Part shown: positions 8,905 to 15,992 of the stretch, piece after piece
Numbering within the stretch: position 1 is the stretch's first letter
Layout: the number at the start of each line of letters is the position of its first letter
NCBI GenBank assembly: GCA_045657105.1
Contig: JAZOSN010000044.1
Span: 1 to 53,525, forward strand
DNA: 53,525 nt
Source: SIG672 sp045657105
Lineage (GTDB): Bacteria; Bacillota; Clostridia; Oscillospirales; CAG-272
Reading direction: 5' to 3'
The notes under the pieces: generated by a model
What the model was told of the DNA's origin: nothing
Databases searched by the model: none
What the model saw: the letters and a program-made list of their open reading frames with translations, nothing else
Made by a program: the position numbers and the translations under genes

Positions 8905-8930
8905 AAGACGGAACACTTTAAGGCTCTCTT

Positions 8931-8990
8931 CATACTATAATATAGGGAAGGATAAAAAAAGCTCCGCCCTCGCTGAAAGGCAGAACGGAG
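8931..8990. promoter_or_regulatory. Possible promoter and hairpin before the Cys-rich gene
   Basis: CATACTATAATA (8931-8942) contains a TATAAT and also fits the CATAnnnTA -10 form of sporulation sigma-E/K promoters; no good sigma-A -35 is seen. At 8962-8990, CTCCG and CGGAG enclose CCT/AGG. With the A-run on its left this would read as a terminator on the minus strand. Confidence 0.35.
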
Positions 8991-9033
8991 GTTAAATAAA
9001 ATCCCGAAATTTTAAAATGTAGGAGGACCTAAT

Positions 9034-9195
9034 ATGAACTGCCTTTGCAATCTCTTCGAAGATTCCACCACTTGGCTCATTATCATTGCCGCTATTCTTC
9101 TTTTCAATAGCTGCAACGGCTGCGGATGCAACAACACCGGTTGCGGATGCAACAACAACGGCTGCGGAAACGGCTGTGGCTGCGGCTGCAACTGA
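9034..9195 (+). CDS. 53-residue hydrophobic/cysteine-rich small protein
   Basis: A short ORF with a strong SD (AGGAGG, 9021-9026, 7 bases before ATG). The product has an 11-residue head with Cys3 and Cys5, a hydrophobic helix (about 14-24, WLIIIAAILLF), and a 27-residue tail (27-53) made only of Cys, Asn, Gly and one Thr, with nine cysteines in CxC and CxxC spacing. The tail DNA is an imperfect 21-bp tandem repeat (from about 9112). It resembles small Cys-rich clostridial proteins that databases name high-cysteine or spore-coat-like. A membrane-anchored metal-binding or disulphide-linked surface/spore role is inferred. A terminator follows at 9236. Confidence 0.7.
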   Translation: MNCLCNLFEDSTTWLIIIAAILLFNSCNGCGCNNTGCGCNNNGCGNGCGCGCN

Positions 9196-9235
9196 GCAAA
9201 TCGCCAAGATCCCGAAAGACGTATAAAATAACGGA

Positions 9236-9270
9236 AAAACCGAGGGTTTACCCTCGGTTTTATTTATTTT
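9236..9270. terminator. Bidirectional terminator between the Cys-rich gene and hpf
   Basis: AAAACCGAGGG, loop TTTA, CCCTCGGTTTT, then TATTTATTTT. It has A-runs on the left and T-runs on the right, so it serves both convergent genes. Confidence 0.85.
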
Positions 9271-9806
9271 TCGGGAACTATACAACCGTAGTTGCCGTCG
9301 TTTCTGACGTAAACCACGTTTATTTCCTCGGTAACGTCGTTTCTGAATACGAAGAATTTGTGATCGAGAAGGATCATCTGCAAAATGGCTTCGTCTACCG
9401 ACATCGGTTTCAGATTAAAATACTTCATTCTGACCTTGAAATCGCCGATCGTTTCGTCCTCTTGGGTGTCGTCAATCGGAATATAGCTGTCCGAGCCCTT
9501 GACGAAGACTCCCTCGCGCAGTCTTTTTTCAAGTCTGGTCTTGTTTTTTCTGATCTGACGCTCGATTGAGTAGATAACGTCGTCGAGTGCGTTCTGGTAG
9601 GTCTTGTCAGATTTTTCGCTTCGGTAGATCGTACCGCCGCTCACGATCGTGAGCTCCAAGGTTTCAAGTCCGTGCTTATTTTGTATCGCGACTGACGCTT
9701 CCGCTCCGTCTTTAAAGAACTTATCGAACTTTGAAAGCTTCTTTTCTACGATCTCGTAAAGTCCTCTCGGCACTTCGGTCTTTTTTCCGACAATTGTGAA
9801 TTTCAT
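9264..9806 (-). CDS. hpf: Ribosome hibernation-promoting factor, long form
   Basis: 180 residues from the ATG at 9806 (MKFTIVGKK), which has the SD AAAGGTGG. A longer reading to 9854 is rejected because it reaches within 5 bases of the -10 element (9859-9864) and lacks an SD. The N-terminal S30AE/HPF domain (about 1-100) binds the 30S decoding site; the C-terminal domain (about 120-180, with VRMKYFNLKPMSVDEAILQM) dimerises, joining two 70S ribosomes into inactive 100S particles in stationary phase. The two-domain length is the long-HPF type usual in Bacillota. Confidence 0.93.
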   Translation of the reverse strand: MKFTIVGKKTEVPRGLYEIVEKKLSKFDKFFKDGAEASVAIQNKHGLETLELTIVSGGTIYRSEKSDKTYQNALDDVIYSIERQIRKNKTRLEKRLREGVFVKGSDSYIPIDDTQEDETIGDFKVRMKYFNLKPMSVDEAILQMILLDHKFFVFRNDVTEEINVVYVRNDGNYGCIVPEK

Positions 9807-9858
9807 ATCAGAACCACCTTTGCTATATATTACAAAAGGATATTCCTTTTGCACTTAT

Positions 9859-9887
9859 AGTATAACATATTTTTTGGTAGTTGTCAA
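9859..9887 (-). promoter_or_regulatory. Promoter of hpf
   Basis: Minus strand: TTGACA (9887-9882), 17 bases, TATACT (9864-9859). Confidence 0.75.
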
Positions 9888-9959
9888 CATCTTTTGGCTT
9901 GTTTTTTATCGGATTTTTGGGCATTTCGACAATAGATGCGGATTTTCGACCGCGAAAAG

Positions 9960-10065
9960 CAAAAAAGGGCAAAGGGCAAAACCCGATGCCGTTGGCATCG
10001 CATAACGGTTTGCTATGCAAACCTCAGTTCAAAGTTGAGGAAGCTTTGCTCCGCAAAGCGGAAAA
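9960..10065. repeat. Partial mosaic repeat between hpf and the T-box
   Basis: Contains GATGCCGTTGGCATC, GGTTTGC-type arms, one TTCAAAGTT unit and the hairpin GCTTTGCTCCGCAAAGC (about 10042-10058). The remaining bases from 9888 to 10138 show no gene. Confidence 0.6.
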
Positions 10066-10138
10066 ATTAAAATCAATGAACCTACATCGCAGGGATCGGT
10101 TAGAGCGCGCACAAAAATAAAAAAATTTTAAAAACCCC

Positions 10139-10167
10139 TTGACATTTGCGAGAAAAAGAGGTATTAT
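10139..10167 (+). promoter_or_regulatory. Promoter of the T-box-controlled gene cluster
   Basis: TTGACA (10139-10144), 17 bases, TATTAT (10162-10167). It gives a leader of about 360 bases before the first start codon. Confidence 0.8.
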
Positions 10168-10177
10168 TATAGTCACT

Positions 10178-10475
10178 TAGTTAATTTTTAAATGCGATGA
10201 AGGAAAACAGTACGAAATAAGCTTCTTCCAGAGAGTCGGCGGACGCTGCGAGCCGATAGAACAAAACGTACGATCTCATTCCGGAGCAGAGCCGCCGAAG
10301 GTTTGCTTTAAAGGCAAAAAATAAGCGACTACGGAGCGCCCCGTTATCGTAGCGGAAGGCTTGACAGAGCCTGAAAAGTGATCGACAAACGCAAGTTTTC
10401 GATAAGATGGGTGGTACCGCGGTAAACCTTTTGATGTTTATCGTCCCTCGGAATTTCCGGGGGACTTTTTATTTT
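10178..10475 (+). promoter_or_regulatory. T-box leader, inferred leucine-specific
   Basis: The T-box sequence TGGTACCGCG lies at 10412-10421 just before a terminator (10443-10475). Stem I is visible: AGTA on the 5' side (near 10210) and GAT-CTC-A on the 3' side (10272-10278) form the loop-E/specifier region, flanked by GTAC pairs and GGAA/TTCC. I read the specifier as CTC (10275-10277), Leu, followed by the usual A. The T-box TGGT expects an ACCA tRNA end, matching the A discriminator of tRNA-Leu. Uncharged tRNA would favour the antiterminator and expression of the LeuA-like gene. The specifier assignment is inference; ATC (Ile) is the alternative. Confidence 0.85.
10443..10475 (+). terminator. 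T-box attenuator terminator
   Basis: GTCCCTCGG (10443-10451) pairs with CCGGGGGAC (10457-10465), then a T-rich tract to 10475. It is mutually exclusive with the antiterminator that includes the T-box sequence. Confidence 0.85.
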
Positions 10476-10532
10476 CCGGTATATCCGTATTCTGTCGAAA
10501 AATCAGATAAATGAGGAAAGGAACTCAAACAA

Positions 10533-11924
10533 ATGAAAAAAATCAGAATTTCGGACGCAACTCTCACTCGCGAAGGACTCAGCTTCCGCGAAAAGCTTGA
10601 AATTGCAAAGCTTCTCGGAGAAACAGGCGCAGACGTTGTAAATTTTGGTAAAATAACCGACGAAAAGGTAGATCTGCTTGCGATCCGCACACTTTCAGCG
10701 ACATTCACAGACGCGGTTTTCGCCTGCACGGTAGGCGCGGACAAAGCCGAGATCGAGGCCGTTGCGGCGGCAATATCGGGCGCAAAGAACGCAAGACTCA
10801 CCGTTTCGCTTCCCGTTTCTCCCGTACAGATGGAATACACCTGCGGCAAAAAGCCTGCGGATATGATAAATCTCATAAGCGACTCTGTAAAGCAGGCCGC
10901 TTCTCTTTGCTCTGACGTTGAGTTTGAAGCTCTTGATGCAAGCCGCGGCGAATACGAGTTCGTTTGCTCGGCAGTAAACGCCGCCATCGAGGCAGGTGCA
11001 AAGACGATCACAGTCTGCGACACCGCAGGAGATATGCTCCCCTCGGAGTTCGGCGGATTTGTGAAAAAGCTTTTTGCGGATATTCCCGCGCTTTCGGGCG
11101 TTTCGGTATCGGTTATCTGCTCGGACAAATTAAAATATGCAAATGCCTCGCTCTTCGAGGCGATTTCGGCGGGTGCTACCGAGGTCAGAACCTCGGTGAT
11201 CGGTGCGGATCTCCCCTCGGTCAAGGCGTTTTCGGACGCCGTCGGCGTAAAAGGCGAGGCGTACGGCATCGAAATCTCGGCAAACACTATGAATCTCGGC
11301 AAGATCTGCGCGCAGATCGAGTCTATGATAAAGGACAAAAAATCGGGTAGCGCATTTGACAACCGCGTAGGAGCTTCCGCGCAGGGCGCATCGCTCGGAG
11401 CGGACACAGATCTTCCCACTCTCCGAAGTGCGGTCGAGGAGCTCGGTTACGATCTCTCGGACGACGACGTCGTCAAGGTTTACGAGGCATTTTCGAGAAT
11501 TGCTTCAAAGAAGCTCGTGACATCTCGCGACCTTGACGCCATAGTTGCATCGGCGGCTCTCCAAGTTCCCCCGATTTACAGAATGGCAAATTACGTTATT
11601 ACAAGCGGAAATCTCATCGGATCGACCGCGCGTGTCGTTCTTGAAAAGGACAACGTGCAGATCACGGGTATCAGCGAAGGCAACGGTCCTGTTGACGCTT
11701 CATTCCTCGCAGTAGAGCAGATAATCGGACATCATTTCGAGCTTGACGACTTCCAGATCCAGGCTGTCACCGAAGGCAGAGAGGCGGTCGGCGAGGCAAT
11801 CGTCAGACTCAGAGCTGCCGGAAAGCTTTATTCGGGCAAGGGTGTTTCGACCGACATCGTCGGTGCGGCTCTCCGCGCTTACGTAAGTGCCCTCAACAAG
11901 ATAGTTTACGACGAAAACTGCTGA
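10533..11924 (+). CDS. LeuA-family protein with a degenerate active site
   Basis: 463 residues. The C-terminal part is a clear LeuA allosteric domain (GNGPVD near 384, GVSTDI and AYVSALN near 440-457), the leucine-binding domain of 2-isopropylmalate synthase. The N-terminal HMGL-like TIM barrel is recognisable (VCDTAGDMLPSEF), but the catalytic segment is DATLTREG in place of the family DTTLRDGEQ. The family HxHxDxG metal site is replaced by VICSDKLKYAN (about 194-204), with no histidines. It probably cannot make isopropylmalate and may be a leucine-sensing pseudoenzyme or have another chemistry. It is the first gene after the T-box; SD AAAGGA. Confidence 0.8.
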   Translation: MKKIRISDATLTREGLSFREKLEIAKLLGETGADVVNFGKITDEKVDLLAIRTLSATFTDAVFACTVGADKAEIEAVAAAISGAKNARLTVSLPVSPVQMEYTCGKKPADMINLISDSVKQAASLCSDVEFEALDASRGEYEFVCSAVNAAIEAGAKTITVCDTAGDMLPSEFGGFVKKLFADIPALSGVSVSVICSDKLKYANASLFEAISAGATEVRTSVIGADLPSVKAFSDAVGVKGEAYGIEISANTMNLGKICAQIESMIKDKKSGSAFDNRVGASAQGASLGADTDLPTLRSAVEELGYDLSDDDVVKVYEAFSRIASKKLVTSRDLDAIVASAALQVPPIYRMANYVITSGNLIGSTARVVLEKDNVQITGISEGNGPVDASFLAVEQIIGHHFELDDFQIQAVTEGREAVGEAIVRLRAAGKLYSGKGVSTDIVGAALRAYVSALNKIVYDENC

Positions 11925-12010
11925 TATGCAGATCTTCTGTTCCGAACACAATTTGCGAGCAGATCGCTTCTCGCACACTTTCTAAAACTTCAATTTAACT
12001 TTTATATTTT

Positions 12011-12117
12011 ATCAAGGTTTTTGAAAGGGTTTGGGAAACCTTTTTGCAAAAAGTTTTCCCAAAAAATCTTTTGAAAGGTATGGAAAACTTTTCTCAAAAG
12101 TTTTCCAAAGAAAGAAA
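12011..12117 (+). promoter_or_regulatory. Two-hairpin leader element before 12118 (SD-hairpin-start)
   Basis: Hairpin 1 spans 12033-12060. GAAAGG (12073-12078) and TAT are followed by hairpin 2, an 11-bp perfect stem with loop CTC (12082-12106), then 11 bases and the ATG. If hairpin 2 folds, the distance from GAAAGG to the ATG falls from 39 to 14 bases. A weak second SD (AAAGAAAG) lies just before the ATG here. Confidence 0.6.
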
Positions 12118-14643
12118 ATGCCTATAAAAATTTCATTTTCCACAAACGGTTGGATAAATTCAAATCAGGAGATAAGTTCGGATTTTGCCACGCTTTTCGG
12201 TGCGGCAAAGGATCTCGGATACGACGGTATCGAGCTTCATAACATCTCCGACGCCGCGCTCAGTGCATCGGGAGCTCCCTTCTCGGACGAATATATCTCG
12301 TCGAGTGCGAGAAAAATAGCGTCGGCAAAGCTCTCTATCTCCTGCGTTGACTCGATAAGCGACATCGCAGACGAAAAGAGCGCAGACGAGGCTTTTGAGG
12401 AGATCTCAAAATGTATCTCTTTTGCATCAAAGGTCCGCTCGCCCTACGTCCGTATCCGCGCGGCAGTCGATACGCCCGACTCGGACAGCTTTGACGGCAC
12501 GGTCAAGGCTCTTATAAGAAGAGTTCTTCCCGTCGCAGAAAACGCGAAGGTCACCCTGCTTGTTGAAACATCGGGAGTCTATGCGGACACCGCTCGCCTT
12601 GCGGCGCTTCTCAACACCTATACAAGCGACAGTCTTGCCGCACTCTGGGACGTTACCTATCCTTACCGTGTCTGCGGCGAAGAAGCCGATACTACGGTAA
12701 AAAATCTCGGCGCGTATATCAGACACGTGCATCTCAAAGACTCTGTGGTCGAAAACTCGAAGATTCGCTTCTGCCTGCTCGGCGAGGGCGATATGCCGAT
12801 AGACGACGTTATGCTCGCGCTTTCCTCGCTCGATTACGACCGCTTCATATCCTTTGAGTGTCCGCCTGCGCATCTGAATTTTATCGACAGTCCGCACATC
12901 GTGCTTCCTCATTATATAAATTATATGAGCAGATACACCTCGCGCGCATCTGCCGAGCAGAAGCTCTATTACAACAGATCAAAAACAGGACGCTTCGTAT
13001 GGAAGAAGAACTCGCTCGTCGATCTCACTTTCTCTCAGGTGCTCGACAAGATGGTAGAGCTCTTCCCCGATCAGTACGCCTTCAAATATACAACTCTCGA
13101 TTATACCCGTACCTACGCGCAGTTCAGAGATGACGTCGATACCTTCGCGCGCACGCTTATTGCGCTCGGCGTAAAGAAGGGCGACAAGGTCGCAGTCTGG
13201 GCAACCAACGTTCCTCAGTGGTTCATCACCTTCTGGGCGAGCGTCAAGATCGGCGCGGTGCTCGTTACCGTCAATACCGCAAACAAGATACACGAGGCAG
13301 AATACCTCTTCCGTCAGTCGGATACGCACACGCTCGTTCTGACTCGCGGTTGGCGTGACGCCGATTACAAGGAAATTATGGAGGAGCTCTGCCCTGAGCT
13401 TGCGGACACCGCTCCCGGAAGTCCTCTTCACAGCAGCAGACTTCCCTTCCTTCGCAATATTATAACGGTAGGCTTCAAGATGAAGGGCGCGCTCACTTGG
13501 GAGGCTTCTCTCGAGCTTGCTTCGAAGATCCCTGCCGAAGAGGTCGGCAGACGCGCGGCGGCAGTAGACGTTCACGACGTTGCAAATATGCAGTATACAT
13601 CGGGAACTACGGGATTTCCGAAGGGCGTTATGCTCACACACTACAATATAGTCAACAACGGAAAGCTTATCGGCGACAGTATGGATCTCTCGACCTGTGA
13701 CCGTATGATGATACAGGTACCGATGTTCCACTGCTTCGGAATGGTGCTCTCGATGACCTCGACGATGACGCACGGCGGAACTCTCTGTCCGATGCCGTAT
13801 TTCTCGCCGAAATCATCGCTTGCCTGCATAAATCAGGAGAAGATAACCTGCTTCAACGGCGTTCCGACGATGTTTATCGCGATGTTCAATCACGACGACT
13901 TCGCAAAGACCGATTTCTCGTATATGAGAACCGGAATTATGGCAGGCTCGAACTGCCCTGCCGATCTTATGAAGCGCGCGGCGGCAGAAATGAATATGCG
14001 CGAGATCGTAAGCGTTTACGGTCAGACCGAGGCTTCTCCCGGTTGTACGATGGGACGCGTTGACGACAGCCTCGAAGCCCGTACCGAAACGGTCGGCTCG
14101 GCGTTCCCGAACGTAGAATGTAAGATAATCGATCCCGAAACGGGCGAGGACTGCCCCGACGGTGTGAACGGCGAGTTCGTAGCGCGTGGATATAACATAA
14201 TGAAGGGCTACTACAAGATGCCCAAGGCTACCGCGGCGGCAATCGACGCCGACGGTTGGCTCCACACAGGCGACCTAGCCTGCCGCGACTCGGACGGAAA
14301 CTACCGCATCACCGGACGTCTTAAAGATATGATAATCCGCGGCGGAGAAAACATTTATCCCCGTGAGATCGAGGAATTTATCCTTACCCACGAGTCTGTA
14401 AAGGACGTTCAGGTCATCGGCGTTCCCGACAAGCGCTACGGCGAGGAGATCATGGCTCAGGTTATCCTTAAAGAGGGTGAGAGCCTCACCGTCGAGGAGC
14501 TTAAAGTCTACATCACCGAGCATCTCGCACGTCACAAGGTGCCGAGATACATCGAATTCGTTGCCGATTTCCCGATGAATGCGGCAGGAAAGATACTCAA
14601 ATACAAAATGCGCGAGGACGCGGTGAAGAGGCTTGGACTGTAA
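12118..14643 (+). CDS. TIM-barrel epimerase-like domain fused to acyl-CoA synthetase
   Basis: 841 residues from the ATG at 12118. An in-frame extension to 12031 would translate the repeat element and is not supported. Residues 1 to about 285 form an AP-endonuclease-2/sugar-isomerase TIM barrel with likely metal ligands kept (VETSG, LWDVTYP, HVHLKD, FECPP). Residues from about 300 form an AMP-binding acyl-CoA synthetase: TSGTTGFPKG (about 494-503), YGQTE (about 633), TGDLA, GRLKDMIIRGGENIYP (about 733-748) and the C-terminal catalytic Lys in AAGKILK. It should activate a carboxylic acid to its CoA thioester. Located between the LeuA-like gene and the VOR-type operon, it may activate isobutyrate or isovalerate (inference). 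Confidence 0.82.
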   Translation: MPIKISFSTNGWINSNQEISSDFATLFGAAKDLGYDGIELHNISDAALSASGAPFSDEYISSSARKIASAKLSISCVDSISDIADEKSADEAFEEISKCISFASKVRSPYVRIRAAVDTPDSDSFDGTVKALIRRVLPVAENAKVTLLVETSGVYADTARLAALLNTYTSDSLAALWDVTYPYRVCGEEADTTVKNLGAYIRHVHLKDSVVENSKIRFCLLGEGDMPIDDVMLALSSLDYDRFISFECPPAHLNFIDSPHIVLPHYINYMSRYTSRASAEQKLYYNRSKTGRFVWKKNSLVDLTFSQVLDKMVELFPDQYAFKYTTLDYTRTYAQFRDDVDTFARTLIALGVKKGDKVAVWATNVPQWFITFWASVKIGAVLVTVNTANKIHEAEYLFRQSDTHTLVLTRGWRDADYKEIMEELCPELADTAPGSPLHSSRLPFLRNIITVGFKMKGALTWEASLELASKIPAEEVGRRAAAVDVHDVANMQYTSGTTGFPKGVMLTHYNIVNNGKLIGDSMDLSTCDRMMIQVPMFHCFGMVLSMTSTMTHGGTLCPMPYFSPKSSLACINQEKITCFNGVPTMFIAMFNHDDFAKTDFSYMRTGIMAGSNCPADLMKRAAAEMNMREIVSVYGQTEASPGCTMGRVDDSLEARTETVGSAFPNVECKIIDPETGEDCPDGVNGEFVARGYNIMKGYYKMPKATAAAIDADGWLHTGDLACRDSDGNYRITGRLKDMIIRGGENIYPREIEEFILTHESVKDVQVIGVPDKRYGEEIMAQVILKEGESLTVEELKVYITEHLARHKVPRYIEFVADFPMNAAGKILKYKMREDAVKRLGL

Positions 14644-14765
14644 TAGAGTGCAAAGTGCAAAGTTAAAAGTTCAAAGTTAAGGAAGCTTTGCTTCGCAAAG
14701 CAACCTATTAAAGCCTTCCTCTTTGAGGAAGGTGGCACGGCGTAGCCGTGACGGAAGGAGTTCGG
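14644..14765. repeat. Mosaic repeat after the 12118 gene
   Basis: Heptads (GTGCAAAGTGCAAAGTT) start within 3 bases of the stop, followed by a GCTTTGCTTCGCAAAGC hairpin and the module CCTTCCTCTTTGAGGAAGG with GGCACGGCGTAGCCGTG. The module is found inverted at 39355-39410. Confidence 0.75.
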
Positions 14766-14815
14766 GCGCGCCTTAGATCACTCCCACGAGTTAAACCAAG
14801 GGTAAATAATATTTC

Positions 14816-14905
14816 TATTAAAGTTTTGGAAGGGTTCAAATTGATTTACAAGTAAATCAATAGGGAACTTTTTGAAAAAAGTTCCTAAGAACTTCAAAAA
14901 CTTTA
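14816..14905. repeat. Element with terminal inverted repeats
   Basis: The left end ATTAAAGTTTTGGAAG is the near complement of the right end CTTCAAAAACTTTAAT. Inside are two hairpins, ATTGATTTAC/GTAAATCAAT and AGGGAAC/GTTCCT with an A/T core. There is no coding capacity. Confidence 0.55.
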
Positions 14906-14920
14906 ATTAAACTTTATATT

Positions 14921-15027
14921 TTTAGCAAAGTTTTTGAAAAGGTGCGGAAAAACTTTTTACAAAAAGTTTTTCTGCGGAAATGTTTTGAAAGGTATGGAAA
15001 ACTTTTCTTAAAAGTTTTCCGAACAAT
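14921..15027 (+). promoter_or_regulatory. Two-hairpin leader element before the ATPase gene (SD-hairpin-start)
   Basis: Hairpin 1 at 14944-14975. GAAAGG (14987-14992) and TAT precede hairpin 2, an 11-bp perfect stem with loop CTT (14996-15020). Only GAACAAT separates the hairpin from the ATG at 15028, with no SD in it. The sole SD candidate is 35 bases upstream in linear distance but 10 if the hairpin is folded. Confidence 0.65.
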
Positions 15028-15687
15028 ATGAAAAGAATTACAATATTTGCCGGTCATTACGGGAGCGGAAAGACGAATATCGCGGTAAATTACGCGCTCT
15101 CGCAGGCAAAAGAAGGCAAAAAGGTCACGATTGCCGACCTTGACATCGTAAATCCGTATTACCGCACGAAGGACTCGTCCGAGATACTTGCCGAAAACGG
15201 AATTGAGCTTATAAGCTCACCCTATGCGAACACAAACGTAGACGTCCCTGCGCTGCCCGCCGAGGCATACAAGGTGACCGACGACAGGAGCATTTTCGCC
15301 ATCATCGACGTCGGCGGAGATGACAGAGGCGCACTCGCTATGGGCAGATACGCTCCTGCGATCCTCGAAGAGAACGATTTTGAGATGCTCGCGGTCATAA
15401 ACTGCTACCGTCCGCTCACAAAGGACGCTCTCAGCACGCTCGAAGTTATGCGCGAGATCGAGATCGCCTGCAAAATGCCGTTTACAGGCATCGTAAACAA
15501 CTCAAATCTCGGTGCGCTCACAACGAAAGAGGACGTTTTGTCCTCTCTCATCTATGCAGACGAGGTTTCTCGCCTCAGCGGACTTCCGATAGTTATGACG
15601 ACCGTTCTGACAGACCTTTGCGGCGAGGTCAAGGACGAAATACCGAACGCTTTTCCGATAGAAATTTATGTAAAAGCGAAAATTTAA
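15028..15687 (+). CDS. ParA/MinD-like P-loop ATPase of the 2-oxoacid oxidoreductase cluster
   Basis: 219 residues. The Walker A-type loop is GHYGSGKTN (9-17) and DLDIVNPYYRTK (about 37-48) follows as in deviant-Walker SIMIBI ATPases; IIDVGGDD (about 91-98) is the Walker B region. It does not carry the KGGVGKTT form of chromosomal ParA. Its position directly before the ferredoxin and oxidoreductase subunits suggests a maturation or cofactor-loading role, such as Fe-S or CoA-enzyme assembly, but that is inference. The start ATG is the one after the SD-hairpin element. Confidence 0.72.
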   Translation: MKRITIFAGHYGSGKTNIAVNYALSQAKEGKKVTIADLDIVNPYYRTKDSSEILAENGIELISSPYANTNVDVPALPAEAYKVTDDRSIFAIIDVGGDDRGALAMGRYAPAILEENDFEMLAVINCYRPLTKDALSTLEVMREIEIACKMPFTGIVNNSNLGALTTKEDVLSSLIYADEVSRLSGLPIVMTTVLTDLCGEVKDEIPNAFPIEIYVKAKI

Positions 15688-15768
15688 CAATTAGTATATA
15701 TAATATTGCGGAAATATGTTGTAAAATATATTTTAACGATTTTCCTACGAAAGAAAGGAATGAAGAAA

Positions 15769-15975
15769 ATGGCAAAAGTCACTTTTAAAGAAGAGCTTTG
15801 CAAGGGTTGCGGACTTTGTGTCGGCGCTTGCCCCAAAAAGATCGTAAAACTCGCTTCCGACAAGATAAACGCTAAGGGCTACCACCCTGCAACCGTCGTT
15901 GACAGCGAAAAATGTATCGGTTGCGCTTTCTGCGCGACGATGTGCCCCGACTGCGTAATAACGGTCGAAAAATAA
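15769..15975 (+). CDS. vorD: 2-oxoacid:ferredoxin oxidoreductase, ferredoxin-like delta subunit
   Basis: 68 residues with two 4Fe-4S motifs: CKGCGLCVGACP and CIGCAFCATMCP. It is the electron-transfer subunit of four-subunit 2-oxoacid oxidoreductases (VOR/KOR type), passing electrons from the TPP site to soluble ferredoxin. I take the ATG at 15769, 9 bases after AAAGGA; a longer reading from 15706 runs into non-coding-like sequence. vorB follows after 17 bases. Confidence 0.88.
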   Translation: MAKVTFKEELCKGCGLCVGACPKKIVKLASDKINAKGYHPATVVDSEKCIGCAFCATMCPDCVITVEK

Positions 15976-15992
15976 GAAAGGATTTAAGTAAA

